Below, in pieces: positions 22,618-31,548 of a DNA stretch of 64,000 nt. The stretch is taken from assembly GCA_944381495.1 (NCBI GenBank), contig CALWLJ010000010.1:1-64000 (forward strand). Reading direction: 5' to 3'. The position numbers and the translations under genes are program-made. Below the pieces are notes generated by a model. It saw only the letters and a list, made by a program, of their open reading frames with translations. It was not told the DNA's origin and did not search any database. Each line of letters starts with the position of its first letter. Position 1 is the first letter of the stretch. The DNA comes from an uncultured Mediterraneibacter sp. (GTDB lineage: Bacteria > Bacillota > Clostridia > Lachnospirales > Lachnospiraceae).

Positions 22618-22718
22618 TGTGGAGCGTATCCATATTTTGTATATTTTTTTGTGTATTTTGATTATAAGAATCTTCTATCACCAATATCAATTCTTTATTA
22701 CTTCACAACAAAACGCCA

Positions 22719-23708
22719 TTATAATTGTACAATATTTTCTTGACATCCGGCGGAGAGTGCTCTATTGGGAGAACTGCTGAGAGAACATTTCTCAAACATT
22801 TCCTCTATGATTTCTTCATATACTTTACACTTTTCACACTTCTTTATTTTCTTGGCATACTTTCTGGAATCGCTAAATACAGGCGACAGATAGGACCAGA
22901 GTTCCTTCATCTTATACAGGATCGTCCGGTCGCCAGACATTTCTTCGCAATATCCGGCATAGACAAGATCGTGGAATCTCCGCAGTTCTTCTTTCTCCGT
23001 GGCAGATCCGCCTTTCAGCTCTCTCCCCAGAGCCGGATCCATGAGCACTCCTCTTCCGGCCATGATCCGATCGATCGAAGGGAAACGATCCGCCAGACGC
23101 TTCATATCCCCCGCAGAACAGATATCGCCATTGTAGCAGAGAGGACTTTTCCCGTCGCGCACAGCCAGAGAAAACGTATCCAGATCCGGCGTATTTTTAT
23201 AGTAATCACGCTGCAGACGGGGATGGATGATCAGTTCTTCCAGAGGATAACGGTTGTAGATCTTCAGCAGACGTCCAAACTCATCCGAATCCTCCATTCC
23301 GATTCTTGTCTTTACGGAGATCTTTATGGCACATTTTTCAAATATCTCCTCAAGAAACGAGTCCAGCAGATCCGGATCCGACAGAAATCCCGCTCCCCGT
23401 CCCTTGGTGACCACTGTTTTCGACGGACATCCCAGGTTCAGATTGACCTCGCTGTAGCCATACTCTTCCAGCTTCTCTGCTGTCTTGATAAAGTCCTCCG
23501 CATTGTTTGTCAGGATCTGCGGCACCGCATACATTCCGCTGTTGTGCTCCGGCATAATATCCTTCTTTTCCCTGGCACTGAAATGACCTTTCTGATTGGG
23601 ACTGATAAACGGAATAAAATATTTGTCAAATCCACCGAAACACTCATGCACTGCATTCCGGTATATCCATCCGGTTATCCCCTCGAGAGGGGCAAGATAT
23701 ATTTTCAT
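22719..23708 (-). CDS. dus: tRNA-dihydrouridine synthase family protein
   Basis: An FMN flavoprotein that reduces uridine to dihydrouridine in tRNA D-loops. The 329-residue product starts MKIYLAPLEGITGW (the FMN-binding APLEGIT), has the catalytic Cys region NLGCPSKTVVTKGRGAGFL, SVKTRIGMED, the HPRLQRDYYKN loop, YNGDICS and IDRIMAGRGVLMDP. I choose ATG 23708 with AGGAG upstream, not the longer frame. The C-terminal CEKCKVYEEI is a modest extension. It is divergent from the ABC exporter. Confidence 0.9.
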   Translation of the reverse strand: MKIYLAPLEGITGWIYRNAVHECFGGFDKYFIPFISPNQKGHFSAREKKDIMPEHNSGMYAVPQILTNNAEDFIKTAEKLEEYGYSEVNLNLGCPSKTVVTKGRGAGFLSDPDLLDSFLEEIFEKCAIKISVKTRIGMEDSDEFGRLLKIYNRYPLEELIIHPRLQRDYYKNTPDLDTFSLAVRDGKSPLCYNGDICSAGDMKRLADRFPSIDRIMAGRGVLMDPALGRELKGGSATEKEELRRFHDLVYAGYCEEMSGDRTILYKMKELWSYLSPVFSDSRKYAKKIKKCEKCKVYEEIIEEMFEKCSLSSSPNRALSAGCQENIVQL

Positions 23709-23872
23709 CTCATATACTCCTGTTCTGTTATAATATCCGGATAAAACCATACAGAAACCTTCCCGGCTTGTCAAGTAAAAAAGGTTGTGCTAAGATTGAA
23801 TGAGCCGGATTCTGTTAATGGGAATGATTATCAGAATCCTGTATCTTTAAAATATAAAATGAGGAGGAAATT

Positions 23873-25594
23873 ATGGACACACTGAGAAAATTCATACGAT
23901 ATTACGGACCATATAAGGCTGTCTTCTTCATAGATCTTATATGTGCGGCTTTCATCAGTCTTGTAGATCTGGCTTATCCTCAGATCCTGAGGACTGCCAC
24001 TTCTACCCTATTTACCAAGGACAGAGATACGATCCTGACTGTGCTCCCGCTGATCGCCGCCGGTCTTCTGATCATGTATATCATCCAGAGCCTGTGCAAA
24101 TATTATGTCAGCTATCAGGGGCATATGATGGGCGCTCACATGGAGAGGGATATGCGCCAGCAGCTCTTCGATCATTATGAGAAGCTTTCCTTTTCCTATT
24201 ACAGCAGGAATAATTCCGGACAGATGATGAGCAAGCTTGTCTCCGACCTGTTCGACATCGCGGAGTTTGCCCACCACGGACCGGAGAACCTGTTTATCTC
24301 TCTGGTAAAGATCATCGGATCCTTCATCTTCCTGTTCCTGATCAACTGGCGACTTGCCATTCCGCTGGTCATCCTTGTGATCTGCATGTTTATCTTCTCC
24401 ATGAGACAGAATACCCGGATGCAGGAGACATTTATGGAAAACCGCCGGAAGATCGGTGATGTGAACGCCAGCCTCCAGGATACTCTGGCCGGGATCCGTG
24501 TAGTTCAGTCTTTTGCCAACGAGGAGATTGAAAAAGAAAAGTTCCGCAAAAGCAATCACGCCTTCCTGATATCTAAAAAGAACAATTATAACTGTATGGG
24601 AAACTTCATGGGATGGAACCTGTTCTTCCAGGGTATGATGTATCTGGTAACGCTGGTATACGGCGGATACCTGATTGCGGAAGGTCTGATGGTTCCCGGA
24701 GATCTGGCAATGTACGCTCTCTATATCGGTATCTTCATCAGTCCCATCCAGATCCTTGTCGAACTGATCGAGACGATCCAGAAAGGTCTCTCCGGTTTCC
24801 GCCGTTTCCTGGATGTAATGGAAACAGAGCCGGATATTGAGGATGCGCCTGACGCGAAGGAACTGACCGACGTACACGGCAGAGTATGCTACGAAGATGT
24901 GTCCTTCCACTACAGCGACGATGACACGCCGGTACTCTCTCACGTATCCTTCGAGATTCCTGCAGGGAAGTCCATCGCACTGGTAGGCCCGTCCGGCAGC
25001 GGTAAGACTACCATCTGCTCCCTGCTGCCCCGCTTCTATGATGTGACCGGCGGCAGGATCACCATCGACGGCCAGGATGTGCGTACTCTGACCCTGAAAA
25101 GCCTGAGAAGTCAGATCGGCATGGTCCAGCAGGATGTATATCTCTTCTGCGGTACCATCAAGGAAAATATCGCCTATGGAAAACCGGGAGCATCCATGGA
25201 GGAGATCATTGAGGCTGCAAAACGCGCCAGCATCCATGATTTTATCGAAGAATTGCCTGACGGATACGATACTTATGTGGGAGAACGGGGGACAAGACTT
25301 TCCGGAGGACAGAAACAGCGCATCTCCATCGCCCGGGTATTCCTGAAGAATCCGCCCATCCTGATCCTGGATGAGGCGACCAGCGCCCTGGACAATGAGA
25401 GCGAACGCTGGATCCAGCAGAGTCTGGAAGAACTTTCCAAAGACCGCACCACCATCACCATCGCCCACCGGCTGTCCACCATCCGCAATGCCGATGAGAT
25501 TATCGTTATTACCGAAGACGGTATCGCCGAGCGCGGGACACATACGGACCTGCTTGAAAAAGGAGGGCTTTACGCACACTACTATAATATGTGA
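23873..25594 (+). CDS. ABC transporter, fused permease and ATPase
   Basis: A 573-residue half-exporter that works as a homo- or heterodimer. Residues 1-300 form six transmembrane helices. The nucleotide domain has Walker A GPSGSGKTT (about 370), Q-loop GMVQQDVYLF, signature LSGGQKQRIS, Walker B ILILDEATSALD and switch AHRLST. All catalytic residues are present. It belongs to the lipid/drug exporter (MsbA/BmrA-like) group; the substrate cannot be told. AGGAGG precedes ATG 23873. Only one subunit is encoded here, favouring a homodimer. A family A palindrome starts 4 bp past the stop. Confidence 0.9.
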   Translation: MDTLRKFIRYYGPYKAVFFIDLICAAFISLVDLAYPQILRTATSTLFTKDRDTILTVLPLIAAGLLIMYIIQSLCKYYVSYQGHMMGAHMERDMRQQLFDHYEKLSFSYYSRNNSGQMMSKLVSDLFDIAEFAHHGPENLFISLVKIIGSFIFLFLINWRLAIPLVILVICMFIFSMRQNTRMQETFMENRRKIGDVNASLQDTLAGIRVVQSFANEEIEKEKFRKSNHAFLISKKNNYNCMGNFMGWNLFFQGMMYLVTLVYGGYLIAEGLMVPGDLAMYALYIGIFISPIQILVELIETIQKGLSGFRRFLDVMETEPDIEDAPDAKELTDVHGRVCYEDVSFHYSDDDTPVLSHVSFEIPAGKSIALVGPSGSGKTTICSLLPRFYDVTGGRITIDGQDVRTLTLKSLRSQIGMVQQDVYLFCGTIKENIAYGKPGASMEEIIEAAKRASIHDFIEELPDGYDTYVGERGTRLSGGQKQRISIARVFLKNPPILILDEATSALDNESERWIQQSLEELSKDRTTITIAHRLSTIRNADEIIVITEDGIAERGTHTDLLEKGGLYAHYYNM

Positions 25595-25597
25595 TTT

Positions 25598-25849
25598 GGG
25601 GTTGGCACAGAGAATGTGGCGGCTTCCAGTTTATATTTGTTGTCGAAACGTCTGGACGGGGCGGTCCATGTTGCCCCGGCGGCCACGCTCTCGCTCGGAG
25701 CATAGCGCAGCGGACACATAAAGCCGCAAAAGACGCGGCTTAAGTGCCGGCGCTCTGCTACGGGCCTTCGTGACAACATGGACCGTCCCGTCCGGGTATA
25801 TCGACACCGGAGGGGAATGCGGCAGACGGCTATTCTCTGTGGGAACCCC
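25598..25849. repeat. Palindromic element family A, copy 2
   Basis: A 252-bp nested palindrome. Outer 18-bp arms, GGGGTTGGCACAGAGAAT (25598-25615) and its partner (25832-25849), match apart from two bases. The inner 20-bp arms (25654-25673 and 25774-25793) have one G-U type mismatch. The interior matches family A copy 1: GGCGGCCACGCTCTCGCTC, AGCCGCAAAAGACGCGGCT, ACGGGCCTTCGTGACAACA. Arms differ from copy 1 but pair with each other. It starts 4 bp after the ABC transporter stop and could also act as its terminator. Confidence 0.85.
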
Positions 25850-25996
25850 GGGGATCAGTGAGGATGTTAAAAAGGGAGACAGGAAACAGAAAGGGTATGC
25901 TTTACATCTGTTTAGGTTTTTAAAGACATCGGATCTGGTTTGATCCTGAAGAATGTGGCTGGAAGGAGAATAGAAATAAAACTTTGAATATAGTAA

Positions 25997-26180
25997 GCGA
26001 TCGGGCATCTGTATTGCGGAAGGATGCGTTAAGCAGGAGCAGACGAAGACATTCAGCCCGGATTGTTAGAAAGAGCAGACCTGAGTCCCTTTGGACGAAT
26101 GTCTGCTCTTTCGTTATAATCCGTCTGAATGGCTGAGGAAGCGGGCGCCGCATCCTGAAGTAATACAGATGCCCGATCGC
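25997..26180. repeat. Palindromic element family B, copy 1
   Basis: Perfect 19-bp outer arms, GCGATCGGGCATCTGTATT (25997-26015) and 26162-26180. Inside are GGATTGTTAGAAAGAGCAGAC and GTCTGCTCTTTCGTTATAATCC around the loop CTGAGTCCCTTTGGACGAAT. Weaker complementarity extends out to about 25925 and 26243 (GATCTGGTTTGATCC...GAAGAATGTGGCTG against the revcomp of 26200-26243). It fills the convergent gap between the ABC exporter and hydA. Copies 2 and 3 are at 56585-56768 and 56967-57154. Confidence 0.85.
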
Positions 26181-26242
26181 GACCTCAGTCAACAAGACAT
26201 TTCTGTTCTGATTACAGCTCCATTCTTCGTGTCATACCCAGA

Positions 26243-27985
26243 TCAGTTCACCGTCCGTTTTACGTATGTGGTATGAAGGATATGATGTGCCTTTTCGCTT
26301 CCGGGGTGTCCCAGATATTCATCATAAAGCTTCTTGATGGACGGATTCTCATGGGACTTCCGTACGCTCTTGGCTGCGTCGTTGTCATACAGTGCTTTCG
26401 CGCGGATAGCGCGTACGTCCTCGAAGTTGCGCACGTCGGCATGAACCTGAGGCTGGCCGCCGCCGTTGACGCATCCGCCGGGGCAGCACATGATCTCAAC
26501 AAAGTGATAATCCGCCTCGCCCGACCTGATCTTATCCATAATTGCTCTGGCATTGCTCAGTCCGGAAGCGACCGCCACCTTTACATCCATTCCGGCGACA
26601 TTGTATGTTGCCTCCTTTATACCTTCTGTGCCGCGGACTTCGGCAAAATCCACTTTCTCCAGTTCTTTTCCTGTCAGTGTCTCCACCGCTGTGCGCAGAG
26701 CCGCCTCCATTACTCCGCCGGTCGCACCGAAGATAACTCCCGCTCCCGTGGACTCACCGAGAGGATCGTCGAATCCTTCATCCGGCAGAGAGCGGAAGTT
26801 GATACCTACCTTGCGGATCAGCCTTGCCAGCTCCCTTGTAGTAAGAGAGATATCCACATCCGGCACTCCTGCCGCATACTGGTCGTCTCTCTGAAGCTCG
26901 AACTTCTTTGCCGTACAGGGCATAACGCTGACGCAGACAATATCTTCCGGAGCGATTCCCAGCTTTTCTGCGTAATACGTCTTTGTAACAGCTCCGAACA
27001 TCTGCTGGGGCGACTTGCAGCTGGACAGATGATCGATCTGATCCGGATAATAATGTTCACAGTACTTCACCCATCCCGGAGAACAGGACGTCATCATTGG
27101 AAGGACTCCTCCGTTCTGCACCCGGTCGATAAACTCATGAGCCTCTTCCATGATCGTCAGGTCAGCTCCAAAGTCTGTATCGAATACTTTATCGAATCCC
27201 ACCCTTCTCAGAGCGGCAGCCATCTTGCCTTCCACATCTGTACCCATGGGGTATCCGAACTCTTCACCCAGAGCCGCCCGGACAGAAGGCGCGGTCTGTA
27301 CGACTACATGCTTCGTCTCATCTGCAATGGCTTCCAGTACATCATCCACGTTGTCCTTCTCATAGAGGGCTCCTGTCGGACAGGCAGCGATACACTGGCC
27401 GCAGCCCACGCAGCTTGTGTCCCCCAGCCCCATATCGAAGGGTGAGCCGATAAATGTGGCGAATCCGCGGTTGTTCGGTCCGATCACTCCCACAGTCTGC
27501 ACTTTTTCGCAGACAGCAGAGCATCTCCGGCAGAGAATACATTTATTATTGTCACGGATCATATGGACAGCGCTGGTATCCAGATCGTAATGATTCATCT
27601 CTCCGGCAAAATAGTCTTCATCAGCTACTCCCAGTTCCTGACACAGCTCCTGCAGCTCGCAGTGTCCGCTTCTCACACAGGAGAGACATTTCTTATCATG
27701 GTTGGAAAGGAGAAGCTGGAGCGTTCTCCGTCTGGAGTCCAGCAGCTTCTTTGTATTTGTCTGCACTTCCATCCCCTCGGCAACCGGATAGACACAGGCA
27801 GCCACCAGGCTTTTTGCCCCTTTTACTTCAACGACACACATCCGGCAGGCGCCGATCTCATTGATCTCTTTCAGATAACAGAGCGTGGGGATACGGATCC
27901 CTGCCCCATGAGCCGCTTCCAGGATTGTAGAGCCTGCAGGTGCGGTAACATTCAGGCCATTAATCTTTAAATTAACATATTCCAT
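26243..27985 (-). CDS. hydA: [FeFe] hydrogenase catalytic subunit (trimeric HydA type)
   Basis: Reduces protons to H2, or oxidises H2, as the catalytic subunit of a multimeric NAD/ferredoxin-linked hydrogenase. The 580-residue product has an N-terminal [2Fe-2S] domain (CYLKEINEIGACRMC), the His-Cys cluster motif (HCELQELC), two [4Fe-4S] clusters (CILCRRCSAVC and CVGCGQCIAACP), then the H-cluster domain with L1 TSCSPGW, L2 MPCTAKKFE and L3 MCCPGGCVNGGGQ. All canonical cluster ligands are present. GGAGGG precedes ATG 27985. It is the last of five genes and follows the NuoF-like gene by 15 bp. The NuoE/NuoF partners indicate an electron-bifurcating/confurcating complex. Confidence 0.95.
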   Translation of the reverse strand: MEYVNLKINGLNVTAPAGSTILEAAHGAGIRIPTLCYLKEINEIGACRMCVVEVKGAKSLVAACVYPVAEGMEVQTNTKKLLDSRRRTLQLLLSNHDKKCLSCVRSGHCELQELCQELGVADEDYFAGEMNHYDLDTSAVHMIRDNNKCILCRRCSAVCEKVQTVGVIGPNNRGFATFIGSPFDMGLGDTSCVGCGQCIAACPTGALYEKDNVDDVLEAIADETKHVVVQTAPSVRAALGEEFGYPMGTDVEGKMAAALRRVGFDKVFDTDFGADLTIMEEAHEFIDRVQNGGVLPMMTSCSPGWVKYCEHYYPDQIDHLSSCKSPQQMFGAVTKTYYAEKLGIAPEDIVCVSVMPCTAKKFELQRDDQYAAGVPDVDISLTTRELARLIRKVGINFRSLPDEGFDDPLGESTGAGVIFGATGGVMEAALRTAVETLTGKELEKVDFAEVRGTEGIKEATYNVAGMDVKVAVASGLSNARAIMDKIRSGEADYHFVEIMCCPGGCVNGGGQPQVHADVRNFEDVRAIRAKALYDNDAAKSVRKSHENPSIKKLYDEYLGHPGSEKAHHILHTTYVKRTVN

Positions 27986-28000
27986 TCTCTCTACCCTCCA

Positions 28001-29788
28001 TTATTCTTTGTAAATCGCGCCGAAACGGCATTTTTCCATGCAGGCGCCGCACTTCAGACATTTATCCGGATTGATCATATGGACTTCCTTCACCTTGCCG
28101 ATGATCGCGTCAGCCGGGCAGGTCCTTGCACAGAGCGTACATCCTTTACACTTATCCGGATCGATCTTGTACTGCAGCAGAGCCTTACAGACTCCGGCCG
28201 GACATTTCTTATCCACAATGTGAGCGATATATTCATCCCTGAAATAGCGCAGGGTGGAAAGCACCGGGTTGGGCGCCGTCTGTCCCAGAGCGCAGAGAGA
28301 ATTCTCCTTCAGATGATAGCAGAGCTCTTCCAGTTTATCCAGGTCGTCCATTGTCGCCTGGCCCTTTGTAATCTTGTCAAGGATCTCAAGCATACGCCGT
28401 GTACCGATCCGGCAGGGCGTACATTTGCCGCAGGACTCATCTACCGTAAATTCAAGGAAGAACTTGGCGATATCCACCATACAGGTATCTTCGTCCATAA
28501 TAATCAGTCCGCCGGACCCCATCATGGAACCGATAGCGATCAGGTTGTCATAATCAATGGGTACATCCAGATGCTCCGCCGGGATACATCCTCCGGACGG
28601 TCCGCCGGTCTGGGCCGCCTTGAACTTCTTTCCGTTGGGCACACCGCCGCCGATCTCCTCAACGATCTCCCGGAGGGTGGTTCCCATGGGAATCTCCACA
28701 AGACCGGTGTTGTGGATCTTGCCGCCGAGAGCAAACACCTTAGTGCCTTTTGACTTTTCTGTTCCCATGGATGCAAACCATTCCGGACCGTTTACAATAA
28801 TCTGAGGAATATTGGCATAGGTCTCCACGTTGTTCAGGATCGTGGGTCTCTGGAACAGTCCCTTCAGCGCCGGATAAGGCGGACGGGGTCTGGGCTCGCC
28901 TCTGTTTCCTTCGATAGATGTCATAAGGGCGGTCTCCTCGCCGCAGACAAAGGCTCCTGCACCAAGTCTCAGTTCAATGTCAAAGTCAAATCCCGAATCA
29001 AAGATATTCTTACCCAGCAGACCGTATTCCCTGGCCTGGCCGATGGCGATCTCCAGACGCTTTACAGCGATGGGATACTCTGCGCGGACATAAATGTATC
29101 CCTGGGAAGCCCCAATGGCGTATCCTGCGATAGCCATGGCCTCCAGCACTGCATGAGGATCCCCTTCCAGAATAGAACGGTCCATGAATGCGCCAGGATC
29201 TCCTTCATCTGCATTACAGCAGACATATTTCTGATCCGCCTGGTTCTGAGCGGCAAATTTCCATTTCAATCCTGTGGGGAATCCGGCTCCGCCTCTTCCT
29301 CTCAGGCCGCTGTCCAGAAGGATCTGGATCACATCCTCAGGCTTCTTCTCCGTCAGCACGATACCGAGAGCCTCATATCCTCCTGTACCGATGTATTCAT
29401 CAATATTCTCCGGGTTGATCACGCCGCAGTTCCGCAGCGCCACCCTGTGCTGTTTCTTATAGAAATTCGTCTCATTGAGGGGAATGATCTTATCTGTCTT
29501 GGTCGTCTCATCATAAAGGAGACGGGTAACGACTCTTCCTTTTAACAGATGTTCAGAGACGATCTCCGGAATATCATCCTCCTGCACCATAGAGTAAAAT
29601 GTGCCCTCCGGGTAAACGATCATGATCGGGCCCAGGGCGCAGAGGCCGAAGCATCCTGTCTTTACCACTCCTACTTCCTCGGTAAGTCCGTTTGCGTCAA
29701 TCTCTTTGTGCAGTCTGTCGATGATCCGCTGGCTGCCCGAGGAGGTACATCCTGTTCCGCCGCAGACAAGTACATGTGAACGATACAT
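28001..29788 (-). CDS. hydB: NADH-binding hydrogenase subunit (NuoF/HydB-like)
   Basis: The flavoprotein subunit that exchanges electrons with NAD(H). The 595-residue product has an N-terminal thioredoxin-like [2Fe-2S] domain (VCGGTGCTSSGSQRI...KTGCFGLCALGP), the FMN/NADH Rossmann region (GLRGRGGAGFPTGLKW, NADEGDPGAFMDR), a [4Fe-4S] motif (ESCGKCTPCRIGTRRM), and two C-terminal ferredoxin clusters (CKGCTLCARTCPADA and CLKCGACMEKCRFGA). I choose ATG 29788 with AGGAGG upstream, not the TTG 9 bases earlier. Length and order match HydB of Thermotoga/Acetobacterium-type bifurcating hydrogenases. Confidence 0.93.
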   Translation of the reverse strand: MYRSHVLVCGGTGCTSSGSQRIIDRLHKEIDANGLTEEVGVVKTGCFGLCALGPIMIVYPEGTFYSMVQEDDIPEIVSEHLLKGRVVTRLLYDETTKTDKIIPLNETNFYKKQHRVALRNCGVINPENIDEYIGTGGYEALGIVLTEKKPEDVIQILLDSGLRGRGGAGFPTGLKWKFAAQNQADQKYVCCNADEGDPGAFMDRSILEGDPHAVLEAMAIAGYAIGASQGYIYVRAEYPIAVKRLEIAIGQAREYGLLGKNIFDSGFDFDIELRLGAGAFVCGEETALMTSIEGNRGEPRPRPPYPALKGLFQRPTILNNVETYANIPQIIVNGPEWFASMGTEKSKGTKVFALGGKIHNTGLVEIPMGTTLREIVEEIGGGVPNGKKFKAAQTGGPSGGCIPAEHLDVPIDYDNLIAIGSMMGSGGLIIMDEDTCMVDIAKFFLEFTVDESCGKCTPCRIGTRRMLEILDKITKGQATMDDLDKLEELCYHLKENSLCALGQTAPNPVLSTLRYFRDEYIAHIVDKKCPAGVCKALLQYKIDPDKCKGCTLCARTCPADAIIGKVKEVHMINPDKCLKCGACMEKCRFGAIYKE

Positions 29789-29807
29789 ATCTTTCAAGCC
29801 TCCTTTT

Positions 29808-30191
29808 CTATTCTGCGTTATTCTGTGCCGCGCTTAATGTATATTTAGCGACCACCTGTCCTCCCAGCAGATGAATGCGAAGCACTTCCATCGCCTTTTC
29901 CGGAGTCATCTTCACGTAAGTCACCTTTTCCTTTCCAGGCTCCAGTACCTCAACAATAGGCTCATACTGACACAGCCCGATACATCCGGTCTGGGTCACA
30001 TTGATCTTGTCCGTCAGGTTCTGCTCCTGAACCGCGTCGGAAAGTGCGGTAAGAACCGGTCTTGCGCCGCTGGCAATCCCGCAGGTCGCCATGCCTACCA
30101 CCACACGGATCTGGTTCTCATTCTCTGCCCGCACGCCTACCTTTCCCTGCATCTTTGCCCGGATGGCGCGTAATTCTTCCAGTGATTTCAT
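29808..30191 (-). CDS. [2Fe-2S] ferredoxin-like hydrogenase protein
   Basis: A 127-residue thioredoxin-fold [2Fe-2S] protein. After a helical start (MKSLEELRAIRAKMQ), the cluster ligands are visible as ATCGIASGA...(about 30 residues)...TQTGCIGLCQYEP. These are the same fold as the N-terminal domain of the NuoF-like subunit. It lies 19 bp upstream of that gene and likely carries electrons within or to the complex. I choose ATG 30191 with GGAGG 6 bases upstream. Such small proteins are often found between nuoE- and nuoF-like genes in bifurcating hydrogenase operons. Confidence 0.85.
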   Translation of the reverse strand: MKSLEELRAIRAKMQGKVGVRAENENQIRVVVGMATCGIASGARPVLTALSDAVQEQNLTDKINVTQTGCIGLCQYEPIVEVLEPGKEKVTYVKMTPEKAMEVLRIHLLGGQVVAKYTLSAAQNNAE

Positions 30192-30273
30192 ATATAACCT
30201 CCATTTCTGTCTCAAATAACATCAGTTCCCCGGCAGTAACCCAGATGTTTCAAATCTACTCCACTGCCTGCAT

Positions 30274-30834
30274 TCAGATATCTGCTCCCCCGTCTGTCTC
30301 CTTTTTGTTTGTTTCCAGATATTCTTTAATAAAAGCGGACACCTCCGGCTCTGAGAAAGAAATACTGTCTCCCAGCATCTCTCTCATTTCCCTGGTATCC
30401 AGAACAAAATCTTTTTCCCCGTACCTGTATGTATATCTGAAATCAATGTGATCATTAAACACGATCAAAGTGTAGACTGTAGAGCTGATATCCCCAAGCG
30501 GCATCCTGTCAATGTGCGACAGCCCGAATACCGCTGTGACCAAAGTCCCCCTGCCCTTTTCTGAATCAATCTGGAAACTGCCGTCCGTACTCTCCGCCGC
30601 CTGCTTGAAAAATGGAACGCCCAGTCCCACTTTCCTCGTTGTCCGCGTGGTGAAAAACGGATCCTGCACTTTCTCCATCTCTTCCGGAGTCATCCCGCAT
30701 CCGTTGTCCCGGATCGTAACAGTCAGACTGTCCTCTTCCGGCTGCACGGAAACCGTGATCTCGATCAGAGAAGCGCCTGCACGCACGGAATTCTCCGCAA
30801 TATCCAGAATATTCAGAGCGATCTCCGGCATCAT
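30274..30834 (-). CDS. Histidine-kinase-like ATPase in the hydrogenase operon
   Basis: A 186-residue GHKL-type ATP-binding protein without a phosphoacceptor histidine. The N-box reads LNILDIAENSVRAGAS, the G1 motif IRDNGCGMTPE, and the G2 region RKVGLGVPFFKQAAES. The rest (EKGRGTLVTAVFGLSHIDR) completes the ATPase fold; residues 110-186 form a variable tail. It has no sensor or transmembrane part. It starts 5 bp after the NuoE-like stop, so it is translationally coupled. A role as an anti-sigma-like or switch protein is inferred from context, and it has a counterpart in the divergent sensory module. Confidence 0.75.
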   Translation of the reverse strand: MMPEIALNILDIAENSVRAGASLIEITVSVQPEEDSLTVTIRDNGCGMTPEEMEKVQDPFFTTRTTRKVGLGVPFFKQAAESTDGSFQIDSEKGRGTLVTAVFGLSHIDRMPLGDISSTVYTLIVFNDHIDFRYTYRYGEKDFVLDTREMREMLGDSISFSEPEVSAFIKEYLETNKKETDGGADI

Positions 30835-30838
30835 AAGG

Positions 30839-31333
30839 CTACTCGTATTTTGCCAGGATACCGTCGATATCGTCCACGGTCAGACGGCCATAAACCTCAT
30901 CGTTGACCATCATGACAGGAGCCAGTCCGCAGGCTCCCACGCAGCGACATGCATCCAGAGAAAACTTTCCATCGGGCGTACACTCTCCGCCCACGATGCC
31001 CAGCTTTTCCATCAGGGCATTGTAGATATCTCCCGACCCTTTTACATAGCATGCTGTCCCAAGACAGACAGAAATCCGGTATTTCCCCTTTGGATTCAGA
31101 GTGAACTGGGAATAAAATGTCACAACGCCGTAAATCTTTTCCATTGGGATACCGGTTTCATCTGAGATGATCTTCTGGACTTCTATGGGAAGATATCCAT
31201 ATATATCCTGTGCCTTCTGCAGAATCGGCATAAGGGCACCTTTTTCATCTTTGAGCTCATTGATAACCTTCAGCAGTGCCTCTTCCTGTTCTTTTGTTCC
31301 CGAGAACGGGACTGTTGATTTCTTTTCAGCCAT
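30839..31333 (-). CDS. hydC: NuoE-like hydrogenase subunit (HydC)
   Basis: A 164-residue thioredoxin-fold [2Fe-2S] subunit. The ligands are C in SVCLGTACYVKG (two cysteines 5 apart) and in LDACRCVGACGLAP. The N-terminal helix KVINELKDEKGALMPILQKA and IYGYLPIEVQKI are typical of the family. It transfers electrons between NADH dehydrogenase and hydrogenase modules. It is the first gene of the operon, with GGAGG 7 bases before ATG 31333 and a promoter at 31369-31398. Confidence 0.93.
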   Translation of the reverse strand: MAEKKSTVPFSGTKEQEEALLKVINELKDEKGALMPILQKAQDIYGYLPIEVQKIISDETGIPMEKIYGVVTFYSQFTLNPKGKYRISVCLGTACYVKGSGDIYNALMEKLGIVGGECTPDGKFSLDACRCVGACGLAPVMMVNDEVYGRLTVDDIDGILAKYE

Positions 31334-31368
31334 TCTTCAACCTCCATTTCATGTATCATTAACGCTCA

Positions 31369-31398
31369 TTATTAACATGATATCACAGGAGTGGTCAA
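31369..31398 (-). promoter_or_regulatory. Promoter of the hydrogenase operon
   Basis: On the minus strand, -35 TTGACC (31393-31398) with -10 TAATAA (31369-31374), spacer 18 bp. Two near-repeats, GTTAATAATGA and GTTAATGATA, lie over the -10 and start region and could be an operator. Confidence 0.55.
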
Positions 31399-31468
31399 AA
31401 TTCCACTTGTTTATTGTTATTCTTTTGTATATTTTTGCCACTATAATTTCATTCATTTTTCGCCTTCA

Positions 31469-31497
31469 TTGCTTTTTGCACATCCAAATGCTATACT
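31469..31497 (+). promoter_or_regulatory. Promoter of the sensory module
   Basis: TTGCTT (31469-31474) and TATACT (31492-31497), spacer 17 bp, 51 bp before ATG 31549. It is back-to-back with the hydrogenase operon promoter. Confidence 0.7.
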
Positions 31498-31548
31498 GAA
31501 AGAAGCTTTTTGTACCTAATATTATATATTTCTATTTCAGGAGGTTAT

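Noticed and set aside
24008..25579. 523-codon antisense frame over the ABC exporter
   Set aside because: A shadow of a well-conserved gene, with no family features and no ribosome site.
25654..25793. Ordinary rho-independent terminator
   Set aside because: Too long, with a conserved complex interior shared with another locus, and no clear T-run after the stem. It may still terminate transcription.
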